A stretch of 43,983 nt of DNA from Acidimicrobiales bacterium (GCA_035533595.1 DATLTN010000070.1:1-43983); one strand, 5' to 3'; counted from the stretch's first letter, positions 15,908 to 26,000 are shown. Notes: a model not told the origin generated them from the letters alone. Made by a program: numbers and translations.

Positions 15908-17506
15908 ATGCACGAAGCGACCGAGCACGACATCTTCAGCCAGGGGGGCGGTGGGGCGCAGCTGCGCGGCCGCCAGCTCGTGACGATCGGCGTCGATGTC
16001 GGCTCGACGACCTTCCACTTCCTCTTCGCCCGCCTCGTCTTCGGCAAGGGCGGGGGCGAGGAGGGCGGCGACGGCGGCCACGGCGACGGCGTGCGCCGCG
16101 AGATCCTCTGGCGCTCGCCGATCCACCTCACCCCCTACCGCGGCAAGCGCATCGACGCGATGTCCATCGGCCTCGCGATCGAGCTCGGCCACAAGGCGGC
16201 GCGCATCGCCCCGGAGCGGATCGACAGCGGCGCGATCATCTTCACCGGCGAGGCGCTGCGCGCCGAGAACGCCCGCGCCCTCGCCGACACGATCGCCACG
16301 ACCGCGGGGAAGTTCGTCTCGGTCTCCGCGGGCCACCACCTCGAGTCGATGCTCTCCGCCTACGGCTCGGGGGCGGTCGGCGCCGCCCGCGAGCACGGCG
16401 AGACGCTGCTGCACGTCGACATCGGCGGCGGCACGACCAAACTCTCCGTGATCGACGAGCGCGGCATCCGCCAGACGGCGGCGATCAACGGCGGCGGCCG
16501 GCTGGCGGCGATCGACGACAAGCGCCGCATCGTGCGCCTCGCCGCGGGGGCGAGGCCGCTCGCCCGCCACGCGGGGATCGTGCTCGAGGTGGGTGGCATC
16601 CTCTCCGAGGACGCGGCCCGCGCCCTCGCCGACGGCCTCGCCGACGCGATCGCCGGCATCGTGGACAAGGACACCTCCGGCACCGCCGAGCGGCGGCTGC
16701 GTCTCACCGAGCCCCTCGAGGAGCACTGGAAGCCGACCGCGATCTCCTTCTCGGGAGGGGTCTCGGAGTACATCTACGGGCGCGAGCAGCGCGACTACGG
16801 CGACATCGGCAGGGTGATCGCGGCGGCGATCAACGCCCGCCTCGACGACGGCCGCATCGCGCTCCCGGTGATCGACCCCGGCGAGGGGATCCGCGCCACG
16901 GTGATCGGCGCCGCGCAGTCGACCGCCCAGGTCTCGGGGAACACAGCGCTCGTCTCGGGCGCCGACCTGCCGATCACCGACGTGCCCGTCGTCCACCCGC
17001 ACTTCGACGCCGACGACGTGCGGGCCGACGACGTCGCCGCGGGGATCGCCCACGAGCTCGCCCTCTACGGGATCACCGGCGCCGACCCGGTCGCGCTCTC
17101 GATTTCCTTCGAGGGCTCCGCCTCCTACGCGCGCCTGCGCGAGCTGGCGGCGGGGATGGAGCGCGCGCTCGGGGCCGAGCGCACCGCGCCGACGGTCGTG
17201 CTCATCGACGTCGACATCGCGCACGTCTTCGGCAACCTCCTCGTCGAGGAGTTCCCGGCGGTGAAGGGCATCATCTGCCTCGACGGCCTCCACCTCTCCT
17301 CCCTCGACTACGTCGACGTCGGCGAGCCGCTCGAGTCCTCGGGCGTCTTCCCGGTGGTGATCAAGTCGCTGCTCTTCGACGTCCACGACCACGAGCATGT
17401 CCACGACCACGACCACGACCACGACCACGAGGACGGGGAGCACGACCACGACCACGGGGACGGCCACGACCACGGCCACCACCACGAGGGCCACGACGAG
17501 TCCTGA
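15908..17506 (+). CDS. EutA-like reactivating-factor ATPase with a His/Asp-rich C-terminal tail
   Basis: 532 residues from ATG 15908, with GGGGAGGG upstream. The actin/Hsp70-like ATPase core shows phosphate loop 1 (GVDVGSTTFHFLFARL), phosphate loop 2 (HVDIGGGTTKLSVIDERG) and an adenosine motif (SFSGGVSEYIYGREQRDYGD). The closest known family is EutA, which reactivates adenosylcobalamin-dependent ethanolamine ammonia-lyase by swapping out damaged cofactor. No eutBC, microcompartment or B12 gene is in the window. Two oddities stand out: a Gly/Glu/Asp insert near residues 45-60, and from about residue 493 to the end a tail built almost entirely of His, Asp, Glu and Gly. It is encoded by tandem cac-gac repeats and is likely to bind Ni, Co or Zn. 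Its convergent neighbour also has such a stretch. Confidence 0.88.
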   Translation: MHEATEHDIFSQGGGGAQLRGRQLVTIGVDVGSTTFHFLFARLVFGKGGGEEGGDGGHGDGVRREILWRSPIHLTPYRGKRIDAMSIGLAIELGHKAARIAPERIDSGAIIFTGEALRAENARALADTIATTAGKFVSVSAGHHLESMLSAYGSGAVGAAREHGETLLHVDIGGGTTKLSVIDERGIRQTAAINGGGRLAAIDDKRRIVRLAAGARPLARHAGIVLEVGGILSEDAARALADGLADAIAGIVDKDTSGTAERRLRLTEPLEEHWKPTAISFSGGVSEYIYGREQRDYGDIGRVIAAAINARLDDGRIALPVIDPGEGIRATVIGAAQSTAQVSGNTALVSGADLPITDVPVVHPHFDADDVRADDVAAGIAHELALYGITGADPVALSISFEGSASYARLRELAAGMERALGAERTAPTVVLIDVDIAHVFGNLLVEEFPAVKGIICLDGLHLSSLDYVDVGEPLESSGVFPVVIKSLLFDVHDHEHVHDHDHDHDHEDGEHDHDHGDGHDHGHHHEGHDES

Positions 17507-17508
17507 GC

Positions 17509-17523
17509 CCGGGCGGCGCCCGG
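17509..17523. terminator. short hairpin between convergent genes
   Basis: CCGGGC (17509-17514) and GCCCGG (17518-17523) with loop GGC, just after the stop of the EutA-like gene and in the convergent gap before the TAXI gene. There is no T-run, so it is a weak candidate bidirectional terminator. Confidence 0.35.
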
Positions 17524-17572
17524 AGCGCTGAGGGGCGCGGGCACCGCGACTCGACGGCGCCGAGGGCGCGCG

Positions 17573-18739
17573 TCAGTGCTTACCGAAACCGCCCTGCCAG
17601 GCCGGGGGGGCGTCGGTCGCGGCGGCGGTCGCCTTCTCCTTCTCGGGGAGGGCGTAGATGCCGTTGCGGGAGATCATCAGACCACCCGGGCCGTGCACCC
17701 CGATCTTGTCCCACAGGCTCGGGAGCTCCTTCGCGAGGTGGACGTGGCCGGAGAGGTCGCCGGGGCCGTGGCTGTGGTCCTCCCCCTCGCCGTGGTCGTG
17801 GTCCTCGGCGGCGTCACCGACGGGGTAGCGCATCGAGGAGTAGTAGCGGTGGGCGCCCGGGTGCAGCGGCACCCCGTAGCTCATCCCGACGTTCAGCGGG
17901 TCGTAGGAGAGCGCGACGTTGCTCACCCGCAGCATCGCCCGGTTCTCGTCGAGCGCCTGCGCGACGAGGCGCGCGAAGCCGCTCGGCATCGCTGCCGAGC
18001 CGTAGACGGCGTAAGGGTGGCGGGCGACCGAGGCGCACTCCTCGCCCTGGCCGCGCACCATCCACGCCGGGAGCGTCGACCATTCGCCGAGGCCGAGCTT
18101 GAAGGCGGCGCGCGCCACCTCGTCGGGGACGGGGAGGAAGTGCAGGTCGGTCGCCGCGCTCGCGGCGTGCCAGTGGCGGACGCGGGGTGCGTAGCCGGTG
18201 TACAGGTGGTCGACGATGACGTCGAACTCGCCGCGCGCCGCCCAGGCGTGGCCCTCCTCGCCCTCCGACAGCGGGAGGAGCGCGCCCCCCTGGAAGGCGA
18301 GGGTCTCCTCGTCGAGGCCGAAGTGCTCGAGGAGGAGCGCGGCGAGCCCCCCCGTCGCGGCGCGCAGGCGCACCGGGAGGCGGCGGGCGGTGATCTCCCC
18401 GAGGTCGCCGATCCCGAGCTCGGCACGGGCCGCGACCGCGAGCCACGAGGGGTGGTTGACGTGGGCGAGGACGCGCAGGTCGGCCCCGCCGACGGCGGAG
18501 AAGACCCCCGTCCCCTCGCGCGCCGCGAGCAGGAGCTCGATGTTCATCACCCCGAGGTCGCACTCGCCGAGGGCGACCGCGCGCGCGTTCCCCGGCCCGA
18601 TCCCGGTCGGCACGACCTCGATCGAGGAGACGTAGGGGCGCAGCACCCGGTGCAGCACGTCGACGATCGCGCCCCCCGGCGAGCCGCCCCCCGGGGTCGA
18701 CTCCCCGGCGAGGACGATGCGACGGACGTCGAAGGCCAT
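17573..18739 (-). CDS. cytosolic TAXI-fold (TRAP-type solute-binding-like) protein with His-rich insert
   Basis: 388 residues, ATG preceded by GAGAGGGG. The fold is that of TAXI/NMT1 solute-binding proteins: GGSPGGAIVDVLHR, then SSIEVVPTGIGPGNARAVAL and GECDLGVMN near the N-terminus, and VPLHPGAHRYYSSMRYP late in the protein. Unlike transporter subunits it has no signal peptide or lipobox and no TRAP membrane genes nearby, so it probably stays in the cytosol as a sensor or carrier. Residues about 309-332 form a His/Asp/Glu-rich insert (EDHDHGEGEDHSHG). The gene begins 22 nt after serC on the same strand and converges on the EutA-like gene, which has a similar His-rich tail. A joint metal- or cofactor-related role is inference. 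Confidence 0.8.
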   Translation of the reverse strand: MAFDVRRIVLAGESTPGGGSPGGAIVDVLHRVLRPYVSSIEVVPTGIGPGNARAVALGECDLGVMNIELLLAAREGTGVFSAVGGADLRVLAHVNHPSWLAVAARAELGIGDLGEITARRLPVRLRAATGGLAALLLEHFGLDEETLAFQGGALLPLSEGEEGHAWAARGEFDVIVDHLYTGYAPRVRHWHAASAATDLHFLPVPDEVARAAFKLGLGEWSTLPAWMVRGQGEECASVARHPYAVYGSAAMPSGFARLVAQALDENRAMLRVSNVALSYDPLNVGMSYGVPLHPGAHRYYSSMRYPVGDAAEDHDHGEGEDHSHGPGDLSGHVHLAKELPSLWDKIGVHGPGGLMISRNGIYALPEKEKATAAATDAPPAWQGGFGKH

Positions 18740-18761
18740 CGTCCCCTCTCGGTCGGTCGGC

Positions 18762-19889
18762 CTAGAGCGCGCCGATGACGTGGTCGATGCAGGCGGTGAG
18801 CGCCTCCACGTCGTCGGGGTCGATGCCGGGGAACATCGCGATGCGCAGCTGGTTGCGACCGAGCTTGCGGTACGGCTCGGTGTCGACGATCCCGTTCTCG
18901 CGCAGCACCTTCGCCACCGCCGCGGCGTCGATCCCCTCGTCGAAGTCGATCGTGCCGATCACGTGGCTGCGCTCGTCGGGCTTCTCGACGAAGGGGTGGG
19001 CGTGCGGCGAGCGCTCCGCCCAGCCGTAGAGGATCTCTGCGGAGCGGTCCGAGCGCGAGGCCGACCACTCGATGCCGCCGTTCGCGTTGAACCACTCGAT
19101 CTGCTCGGCGGCGAGCAGCAGCGTCGCGAGGGCGGGGGTGTTGTAGGTCTGCTCGAGGCGGGAGTTCTCGATCGCGATGTTGAGGTCGAGGATCGCCGGG
19201 ATGAAGCGTCCCGAGGCGCCGATCGCCGCCGAGCGCTCGAGCGCCGCAGGCGAGCAGGCGGCGAGCCAGAGCCCGCCATCGGAGCCGAGGCCCTTTTGGG
19301 GCGCGAAGTAGTAGACGTCGGTTTCGAGCGGGTCGAAGCGCAGGCCACCGGCCGCCGAGGTGCCGTCGACGAGCACGAGGCCGTCGGCGACGCGCCCGTC
19401 GGAGTGGCGGGGGCGCGCGAGCGGCATCGAGACGCCGGTCGAGGTCTCGTTGTGGGTCAGCGCGTAGGCGTCGACGCTGTCGTCGGCGACCGCCTCGGGG
19501 CGCGTCCCGTAGTCCGCGTTCTCGACGCGCGGCTCGTCGAGGAAGGGCGCCTGCTCGGCGGCGATCGCGAACTTCGAGGAGAACTCGCCGAAGCTCAGGT
19601 GCTCGGACTTGCGCTCGATTAGGCAGAACGTGGCGACGTCCCAGAAGGCCGTCGAGCCGCCGTTGCCGAGGATCACCTCGTAGCCCTCGGGGAGGCCGAG
19701 GAACTCGACGATGCCGCGGCGCACCCGCGCCACCAGCTCCTTCACCGGGGCCTGGCGGTGCGAGGTGCCGAGAACGGTCGTGCCGGCGTCGCGCAGCGCG
19801 TCGACGCCCTCCGCGCGGACCTTGGAGGGCCCGGCACCGAAGCGGCCGTCCTTCGGGAGCAGGTTCTTCGGGATCTCGATCGTCGCCAT
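18762..19889 (-). CDS. serC: phosphoserine aminotransferase (actinobacterial type)
   Basis: 375 residues from ATG 19889, with GGAGGTGG upstream. The open frame to 19952 is not needed. It converts 3-phosphohydroxypyruvate and glutamate to phosphoserine. The PLP-binding Lys is in [17 protein letters not shown]. Substrate and cofactor segments [21 protein letters not shown] and [13 protein letters not shown] agree with the Mycobacterium-type enzyme. The C-terminus [20 protein letters not shown] is typical. It is divergent from an aspartate-type aminotransferase, with serA beyond it, and upstream of the TAXI gene in the same direction. Confidence 0.95.
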   Translation of the reverse strand: MATIEIPKNLLPKDGRFGAGPSKVRAEGVDALRDAGTTVLGTSHRQAPVKELVARVRRGIVEFLGLPEGYEVILGNGGSTAFWDVATFCLIERKSEHLSFGEFSSKFAIAAEQAPFLDEPRVENADYGTRPEAVADDSVDAYALTHNETSTGVSMPLARPRHSDGRVADGLVLVDGTSAAGGLRFDPLETDVYYFAPQKGLGSDGGLWLAACSPAALERSAAIGASGRFIPAILDLNIAIENSRLEQTYNTPALATLLLAAEQIEWFNANGGIEWSASRSDRSAEILYGWAERSPHAHPFVEKPDERSHVIGTIDFDEGIDAAAVAKVLRENGIVDTEPYRKLGRNQLRIAMFPGIDPDDVEALTACIDHVIGAL

Positions 19890-19950
19890 CTCCACCTCCG
19901 CGGCGCCCCCGCGCCCACGCCGTCTGGCCCCCTTGTCGGTCTGTGCCAGC

Positions 19951-21204
19951 ATGACAGGTATGCGAGCCTCACCTCACACCGCTCCCGCCGTCGGGCGCGA
20001 ACTTGCCCGCCTCTCACGGCGCGTCGCGTCGGTTTCACCCTCCGCGACGCTCGCGATCGACGCCAAGGCCAAGGCGATGAAGGCGCAGGGCCTCGACGTC
20101 GTCGGCTTCGGCGCGGGGGAGCCGGACTTCCCGACCCCCGCGACGATCGTCGAGGCGGCGGCGAAGGCCTGCTTCGACACCGTGAACCACCGTTACACCC
20201 CCACCCAGGGCCTCCCCGAGCTGCGCGAGGCGATCGTCGAGAAGACGCGGCGCGACTCCGGCCTTGTGATCAGCGCCGCCGAGGTGCTCGTCACCAACGG
20301 CGCCAAGCACGCGATCGCGAACGCCTTCGCCGCGCTCCTCGACCCCGGTGACGAGGTGCTCATCCCGGCGCCGTACTGGACGACCTACCCCGAGTCGGTG
20401 CGCCTCGCGGGCGGCGTGCCGATCGAGATCCCGACCGGCACCGCGAGCGGCTTCAAGGTCACCCCCGCGGAGCTCGAGGAGCACTTGAGCGAGCGCACCA
20501 AGGTGCTGCTCTTCGTCTCCCCCTCGAACCCGACGGGCGCGGTCTACAGCGAGGCGGAGATGACCGAGATCGGCCAGTTCGCGCTGGAGCACGGCCTGTT
20601 CGTGCTCACCGACGAGATCTACGAGCACCTCGTGTACGGCGAGGCCACCCAGCACTCCCTCCCGGTGCTTGTCCCCGAGCTCGCCGAGCGCTGCGTCGTG
20701 GTGAACGGCGTCGCCAAGACCTACGCGATGACCGGTTGGCGGGTGGGGTGGATGATCGGCCCCCGCGACCTCGTCGACGGCGCGACCAACCTGCAGAGCC
20801 ACGAGACCTCCAACGTCGACAACGTCGCCCAGCGGGCGGCGGAGTGCGCGCTGCGCGGCGACCTCTCCGCGGTGGCCGAGATGCGCACCGCCTTCGACCG
20901 CCGGCGCCTCATCATCCACACGATGCTGAACGAGGTCGCCGGCACCGAGTGCCTGCTGCCCGAGGGCGCCTTCTACGCCTTCCCGAGCTTCGAGGGCCTG
21001 CTCCACAAGGAGATCCGCGGCCACCGCCCCGCCACCACGCTCGAGCTCGCCGCCGTCGCGCTCGAGGAGGCGAAGGTCGCCTTCGTGCCGGGCGAGGCCT
21101 TCGGCGCCCCCGGCTACGCCCGCTTCTCCTACGCCCTCTCCGACGAGGAGATGATCGAGGGGGTGCGCCGCCTCGGCGAGCTGTTCGCCGACGCCCGGGA
21201 CTGA
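19951..21204 (+). CDS. pyridoxal phosphate aminotransferase, class I (aspartate type)
   Basis: 417 residues from ATG 19951, with ATG 19960 ([10 protein letters not shown]) equally possible. It is a fold-type I aminotransferase of the bacterial AspC Ib group. [10 protein letters not shown] is the substrate-binding N-terminal motif. The Asn/Asp/Tyr cofactor residues are in [19 protein letters not shown] and [14 protein letters not shown]. The Schiff-base Lys is in [20 protein letters not shown]. Arg386-type carboxylate binding is in [10 protein letters not shown]. It probably makes aspartate from oxaloacetate, but an alanine or keto-acid role is not excluded. Only 61 bases separate it from divergent serC, and serA follows 83 nt downstream. 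Confidence 0.92.
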   Translation: MTGMRASPHTAPAVGRELARLSRRVASVSPSATLAIDAKAKAMKAQGLDVVGFGAGEPDFPTPATIVEAAAKACFDTVNHRYTPTQGLPELREAIVEKTRRDSGLVISAAEVLVTNGAKHAIANAFAALLDPGDEVLIPAPYWTTYPESVRLAGGVPIEIPTGTASGFKVTPAELEEHLSERTKVLLFVSPSNPTGAVYSEAEMTEIGQFALEHGLFVLTDEIYEHLVYGEATQHSLPVLVPELAERCVVVNGVAKTYAMTGWRVGWMIGPRDLVDGATNLQSHETSNVDNVAQRAAECALRGDLSAVAEMRTAFDRRRLIIHTMLNEVAGTECLLPEGAFYAFPSFEGLLHKEIRGHRPATTLELAAVALEEAKVAFVPGEAFGAPGYARFSYALSDEEMIEGVRRLGELFADARD

Positions 21205-21287
21205 CCCCGGCCGCCGGGAGCCCCTAATCCCGACTGGCGATCGACCCCGCCGTCGGTTTTCATGCCCGTAGTCGACAGGAGAGCGCA

Positions 21288-22850
21288 ATGACCCGGATCC
21301 TCGTGACCGAGAAACTGGCCGACAACGGCCTGCAGGCGATGGCGGCGGCCGGCTACGAGGTCGACGTGCAGCTCGACCTCACCCCCGAGAGTCTGCTGCA
21401 GGCGATCGCCGGCGCGGCCGCCCTCGTGGTCCGCTCGGCGACGAAGGTGACCGCGGACGTCCTCGAGGCGGGGCGTGACCTGCAGGTCGTCGGCCGCGCC
21501 GGCGTCGGCCTCGACAACGTCGACGTCGAGGCGGCGACGCGCGTCGGGGTGATGGTCGTGAACGCCCCGGAGTCGAACATCCTCTCGGCCGCGGAGCACG
21601 CCTTCGGGCTGATGCTCGCGCAGGCCCGCAACATCCCCCAGGCCCACTCGGCGCTCGTCGCCGGCCGCTGGGAGCGCTCCAAGTGGGAGGGCGTCGAGCT
21701 GCACGGCAAGACGCTCGGCGTCGTCGGCCTCGGCCGTATCGGCGCCCTCGTCGCGCAGCGCGCGCTCGCCTTCGGGATGCGCCTCATCGCCTACGACCCG
21801 TACATCTCCGAGGAGCGGGCCAAGCGCATGGGCGTCGAGCTGATGACCCTCGACGGCCTCGTCGCCGCGGCGGACTTCATCACCATCCACCTCCCGAAGA
21901 CCAAGGAGACGACCGGTCTCTTCAACGCCGAGATGCTCGCCAAGTGCAAGCCCGGCGTGCGCCTCGTGAACGCGGCGCGTGGTGGGCTCATCGAGGAGCA
22001 GGCGCTCGCCGACGCGATCGTCTCCGGCCACGTGGGCGGGGCGGCGATCGACGTCTTCGACGCCGAGCCGACCACCGAGTCTCCGCTCTTCGCGATCCCG
22101 AGCGTCGTCGTCACCCCCCACCTCGGCGCCTCCACCGAGGAGGCACAGGACAAGGCGGGCGAGCAGATCGCCGAGCAGATCGTCCTCGCGCTGCGCGGCG
22201 ACTTCGTGCCCTACGCGGTGAACATCGCGGCCCGCGGCGCCTCCGAGGCGGTCCGCCCCTTCCTCGGTGTCGCCGAGAAGCTCGGCCGCTTCCTCGCCGC
22301 GCTCTGCGGCAGCCTCCCCGAAACTCTCGAGGTCGAGTACCAGGGCGAGCTCGCCGGCGAGGACACCTCGATCCTCACGCTCTCGGTGCTGAAGGGCTTC
22401 TTCGCCGCCGCGAGCGAGGAGCCCGTCTCCTATGTGAACGCCCCCCGCCTCGCCGAGGAGCGGGGCCTCGCGGTGCGCGAGAGCCAGACGACCACCTCGG
22501 ACCGGGTGAACCTCATCGTCGTGAGCGCCGCCGCGCACTCCGTCGCCGGCACGCTCTCCGGGGAGGGGGCGGCGCGCATCGTCTCGGTCGACGCCCACGA
22601 GGTCGAGGTGCCCTCGGCCGAGCACATGCTCATCGTTCGCAACGACGACCGCCCCGGCATGATCGGCGTCGTCGGCACGGCGGTCGGCGCGGCAGGGATC
22701 AGTATCTCCAACATGGCCGTCGGGCAGAGCCCGACCGGCGGCACCGCCCTCATGGTGCTCGCCCTCGACCGCCCCCTCGACGACGCGGCGCGCGCCGCGC
22801 TCTCGGGCGCCCCGGGGATCCTCGACCTGCACCTCGTCTCGGGGGTCTGA
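21288..22850 (+). CDS. serA: D-3-phosphoglycerate dehydrogenase
   Basis: 520 residues, ATG with AGGAG upstream. It catalyses the first step of serine synthesis. The NAD-binding motif is VVGLGRIGALVAQRALAFGM. The catalytic Arg is in VNAARGGLIEE, the Glu lies downstream in DVFDAEPTTESPLF, and the His is in VVTPHLGASTEEAQDKA. After the catalytic part come the intervening ASB domain (about 315-445) and a C-terminal ACT domain (LIVRNDDRPGMIGVVGTAVG), the long type I form found in mycobacteria, where serine inhibits through ACT. With serC and the aminotransferase it forms a serine module inside the BCAA cluster. Confidence 0.97.
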   Translation: MTRILVTEKLADNGLQAMAAAGYEVDVQLDLTPESLLQAIAGAAALVVRSATKVTADVLEAGRDLQVVGRAGVGLDNVDVEAATRVGVMVVNAPESNILSAAEHAFGLMLAQARNIPQAHSALVAGRWERSKWEGVELHGKTLGVVGLGRIGALVAQRALAFGMRLIAYDPYISEERAKRMGVELMTLDGLVAAADFITIHLPKTKETTGLFNAEMLAKCKPGVRLVNAARGGLIEEQALADAIVSGHVGGAAIDVFDAEPTTESPLFAIPSVVVTPHLGASTEEAQDKAGEQIAEQIVLALRGDFVPYAVNIAARGASEAVRPFLGVAEKLGRFLAALCGSLPETLEVEYQGELAGEDTSILTLSVLKGFFAAASEEPVSYVNAPRLAEERGLAVRESQTTTSDRVNLIVVSAAAHSVAGTLSGEGAARIVSVDAHEVEVPSAEHMLIVRNDDRPGMIGVVGTAVGAAGISISNMAVGQSPTGGTALMVLALDRPLDDAARAALSGAPGILDLHLVSGV

Positions 22851-22857
22851 GCGCCGC

Positions 22858-22910
22858 CCCCTCGGGAGCGCGAGGTCCCGGCCGGCAGCCGCCGGTCGCG
22901 GCCCGAGGGG
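22858..22910 (+). terminator. long-range hairpin after serA
   Basis: Arms CCCCTCGGG (22858-22866) and CCCGAGGGG (22902-22910) enclose a second GC-rich palindromic stretch (CCGGC...GCCGG). It begins 8 nt after the serA stop. There is no T-run, so termination is only a guess. Confidence 0.45.
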
Positions 22911-22929
22911 AAGTTCATCCTCTCGGCGC

Positions 22930-23088
22930 GCGAGGTCGTAACCTCGCTTGCAGGGATGTTGTTGCGGCGCGGGAAATGTTCTTGCCGCGCCGTACATCTC
23001 TATGAGGGCAGGGCCAAGCCGAAGGGTGTCGAGCCCTGCAGTTGAACCGAAGGGACAACGCCGATCTCGACTGAGCCTGCCAGTCGGC
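22930..23088 (+). promoter_or_regulatory. hairpin-rich leader before the c-di-GMP gene
   Basis: Successive inverted repeats are visible: GCGAGGT/ACCTCGC (22930-22947, loop CGTA); CGGCGCGG/CCGCGCCG (22965-22992); GCAGGG/CCCTGC (23008-23039); GTTG/CAAC (23041-23059), with the putative ribosome binding site AGGGA in its loop; and CGACT/AGTCG (23068-23086), alternating with GCCGA/TCGGC (23060-23088) over the putative start. The conserved GEMM (c-di-GMP-I) core is not present. No known riboswitch class is recognised. Confidence 0.45.
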
Positions 23089-26000
23089 GCGAACGGCTCC
23101 TCGTCCTCGACGAGGAGGCCCGTCTCGACGCGCTCCGGTGGCGGCTCCCCGAGAGCGTCGAGCTCCTCGTCGCGGGCACCGTCGAGGAGGCGCTCGGCGC
23201 CGCGCACGAGTGGCTCCTCGACGTCGACCTCGTCGTCATCGCCCTCGGCGCTCCCGGCGAGCATGCCTTCGACGCCGTGGTGGACCTCGCGGTCGCCCTC
23301 CCGGGAACGGGGATCGTCGTCGCGGCCGAGGACCCCGAGCTGCGCGCCGAGGCGCTCGCGCGCGGCTGCGTCGGCGCGTGCTCGTTCGCCGAGCTCGCAG
23401 GCGAGGAGGGCGGGGAGCGCGTCGCGTCGGCCCTCGCGGCGCGCGACCTGCACGACCAGTGGGGGGCGCGCTTCGCGCAGATGCGCACGCTCTTCGGTTC
23501 GCTCGACCTCGGCATCGTCGTCATCTCGCCGACCGGGCGGGTCGTCGTCGCCAACCTCCTCGCCAACGAGCTCGTCGGCACGCCACGCGCCGACCTCCTC
23601 TACCGCCGCGACCCCGACCTCGGCCTGAAGACCCTCGCGGGCAACGAAGTGACCCCCGAGGAGCGGATCGTCGAGCAGGTGCTCGCCACCGGCCGCCCCT
23701 CCGAGCCGGCGCAGCGGGTGGTCCGCCTCCCGAACGGCGGGGACCGCATCCTCGAGGTGCGCGCCGCCCCCGTCGCGGCGCCCGCCGGCCCGGGGGCGAT
23801 GGCGGTCGTCATCACCGGCCGCGACGTCACCGAGCAGCTGACGGTGCAGCGCGCGCTGCTCTCCGCGGAGCGGCGCGACAGCCTGCTCCTCGAGCACGCC
23901 GCCGAGGGCTACCTCGTGCTCGACGAGCACGGCCACGTCACCGAGGCGAGCCCGACCCTCAACCGCTACTACCCGGCGGAGTGGCTGCTCGGGATCGACG
24001 CCCGCCTCCTGCTGCACGCCGAGGAGCGCGAGCGTGCGGCTGCGATGTTCGCCGCGGTGCGCGAGCGCGCCGGCGTGCCCGTGCGCGCCGAGCTGCGCTT
24101 CGTCGACCGTGACGGCGAGGAGCGGTGGGCGGAGCTCACGATGACGAACCGCCTCGCGGAGGCCTCGATCGGCGGGATCGTCCTCAACCTGCGCGACATC
24201 ACCGAGCGCAAGCTCGCCGAGCAGTCGATGGCGCAGCTCTCGGCGATCGTCGAGTTCTCCGAGGACGCGATCATCGCCGAGACCCTCGACGGCACGATCA
24301 CCGCCTGGAACCCGGCCTCGGCCCGCCTCTACGGCTACTCCGCCGCCGAGGCGATCGGCCGACTCTCGATGGAGCTCATCGTGCCCTCGGCGCGCCGCGC
24401 CGAGCTGCAGGAGATCTGGGACCGCATCCGCCGCGGCGAGCACGTCGAGCGCCGCGACTCGCTGCGCGTCCGCAAAGACGGCACCCGGGTCGTCGTCTCG
24501 CTGCACGTCTCGCCCGTCTTCAACGCCAACGGCCAGCTCGTCGGGACCTCGACGATCGCCCGCGACGTCTCCGAGCGCCGTCGCCTCGAGGAGGAGCGCT
24601 CGATGTTCGAGGAGCGCTTCCGGATCGGCTTTGAGCAGGGGGCGATCGGCATGGCGATGCTCGACCTGCGTCGCCGCTTCACGCGCGTCAACAAGGCGCT
24701 GTGCACGATGCTCGGCCGCACCGAGGAGGAGCTCATCGGGCACGTGGTCGAGACCTTCGTCCACCCCTTCGAGATCGAGCTCGCGATCCAGGCCTCCTCC
24801 GCCCAGGTCGTGGGCGGGGTCGACCACTTCCACGGAGAGCGCCGCTACCTGCGCAAGGACGGGACCGACGTCTGGGCGACCGTCGACTCGACCGTCGTGC
24901 GCCAGCCCGACGGCTCGCCGATCTACGTCTTCTCCCAGCTCCAGGACATCACCGACCGCAAGCGCTCCGAGCAGGCGCTCGCCCACCAGGCGCTGCACGA
25001 CGCGCTCACGGGGCTGCCGAACCGGGCGCTCCTCGGCGACCGCCTCGGTCAGGCGATCGACCGTGGCCACCGCAACGTGACCCAGGTCGCCCTGCTCTTC
25101 CTCGACCTCGACCGCTTCAAGCTCGTGAACGACGGCCTCGGCCACGCGGCGGGCGACCGCCTCCTCGTCGATATCGGCGAGCGCCTCGTCGGCTCGCTGC
25201 GGCGCTCGGACACCGTCGCCCGCTTCGGCGGCGACGAGTTCATCGTGATGCGCGAGGACGTCGACGCCACCGAGGCGGTCGACCTCGGCGACAAGGTGAT
25301 CGGCCTGTTCCAGGAGGCCTTCGTCCTCGACGGCGTGGAGCTGCACGTCTCGACCTCCTGCGGCGTCGTCCTCGTCACCGGCGACACGACGGTCGACGAG
25401 GCGCTGCGCGACGCGGACGCCGCGATGTACCGCGCAAAGGAGCGCGGTGGGGCGCGCGTCGAGCTCTTCAACCCCGAGCTCCGGCGCGCCGTCTCCCAGC
25501 GCTTCGACCTCGAGCGGGCGCTCGCCTTCGCGATCGAGCGCAACGAGTTCCGCGTCGTCTACCAGCCCATCGTCTCGCTAGAGGACGGGCACCTCGTCGG
25601 CACCGAGGCGCTCGTGCGCTGGGAGCAGCCGCAGTGGGGGCTGCTCCACCCGGCCGAGTTCATCCCCGCCGCCGAGGAGACGGGGCACATCGCGGCAATC
25701 GGCGCCTTCGTGCTGCGCGAGGCGCTCTCGCAGGTGATGCGCTGGCGCGAGGGGCTGCCCGGCTCGGAGGGGCTGTGGGTCTCGGTGAACCTCTCCTCCC
25801 GCCAGCTCGCCCTCGCCGACCCCGTCGAGCTCTCGGCCTTCGCGCTCCGCGAGGCCGACGCGCCGCCGGACGCGCTCCGCCTCGAGCTCACCGAGTCGGC
25901 GGTCATGGAGGACGTCGACGCGGCGATCTCGCTCTTGCGCCAGCTACGCCTGCTCGGGATCAAGATCGCGATCGACGACTTCGGGACGGGCCACTCCTCG

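Noticed and set aside
17383-17500. Tandem cac-gac repeats that could be read as a simple-sequence or CRISPR-like array.
   Set aside because: They are in frame within the EutA-like gene and encode its His/Asp-rich tail. There are no spacers.
22930-23088. A c-di-GMP-I (GEMM) or glycine riboswitch upstream of the GGDEF-EAL gene.
   Set aside because: Hairpins exist, but the conserved core sequences of these classes cannot be matched base by base, so only an unnamed structured leader is reported.
21129-25346. A 1405-codon open frame on the minus strand.
   Set aside because: It is antisense to the aminotransferase, serA and the c-di-GMP gene. The translation is Asp/Glu/Arg/Gly/Val-rich with no domain, a typical shadow of high-GC coding.
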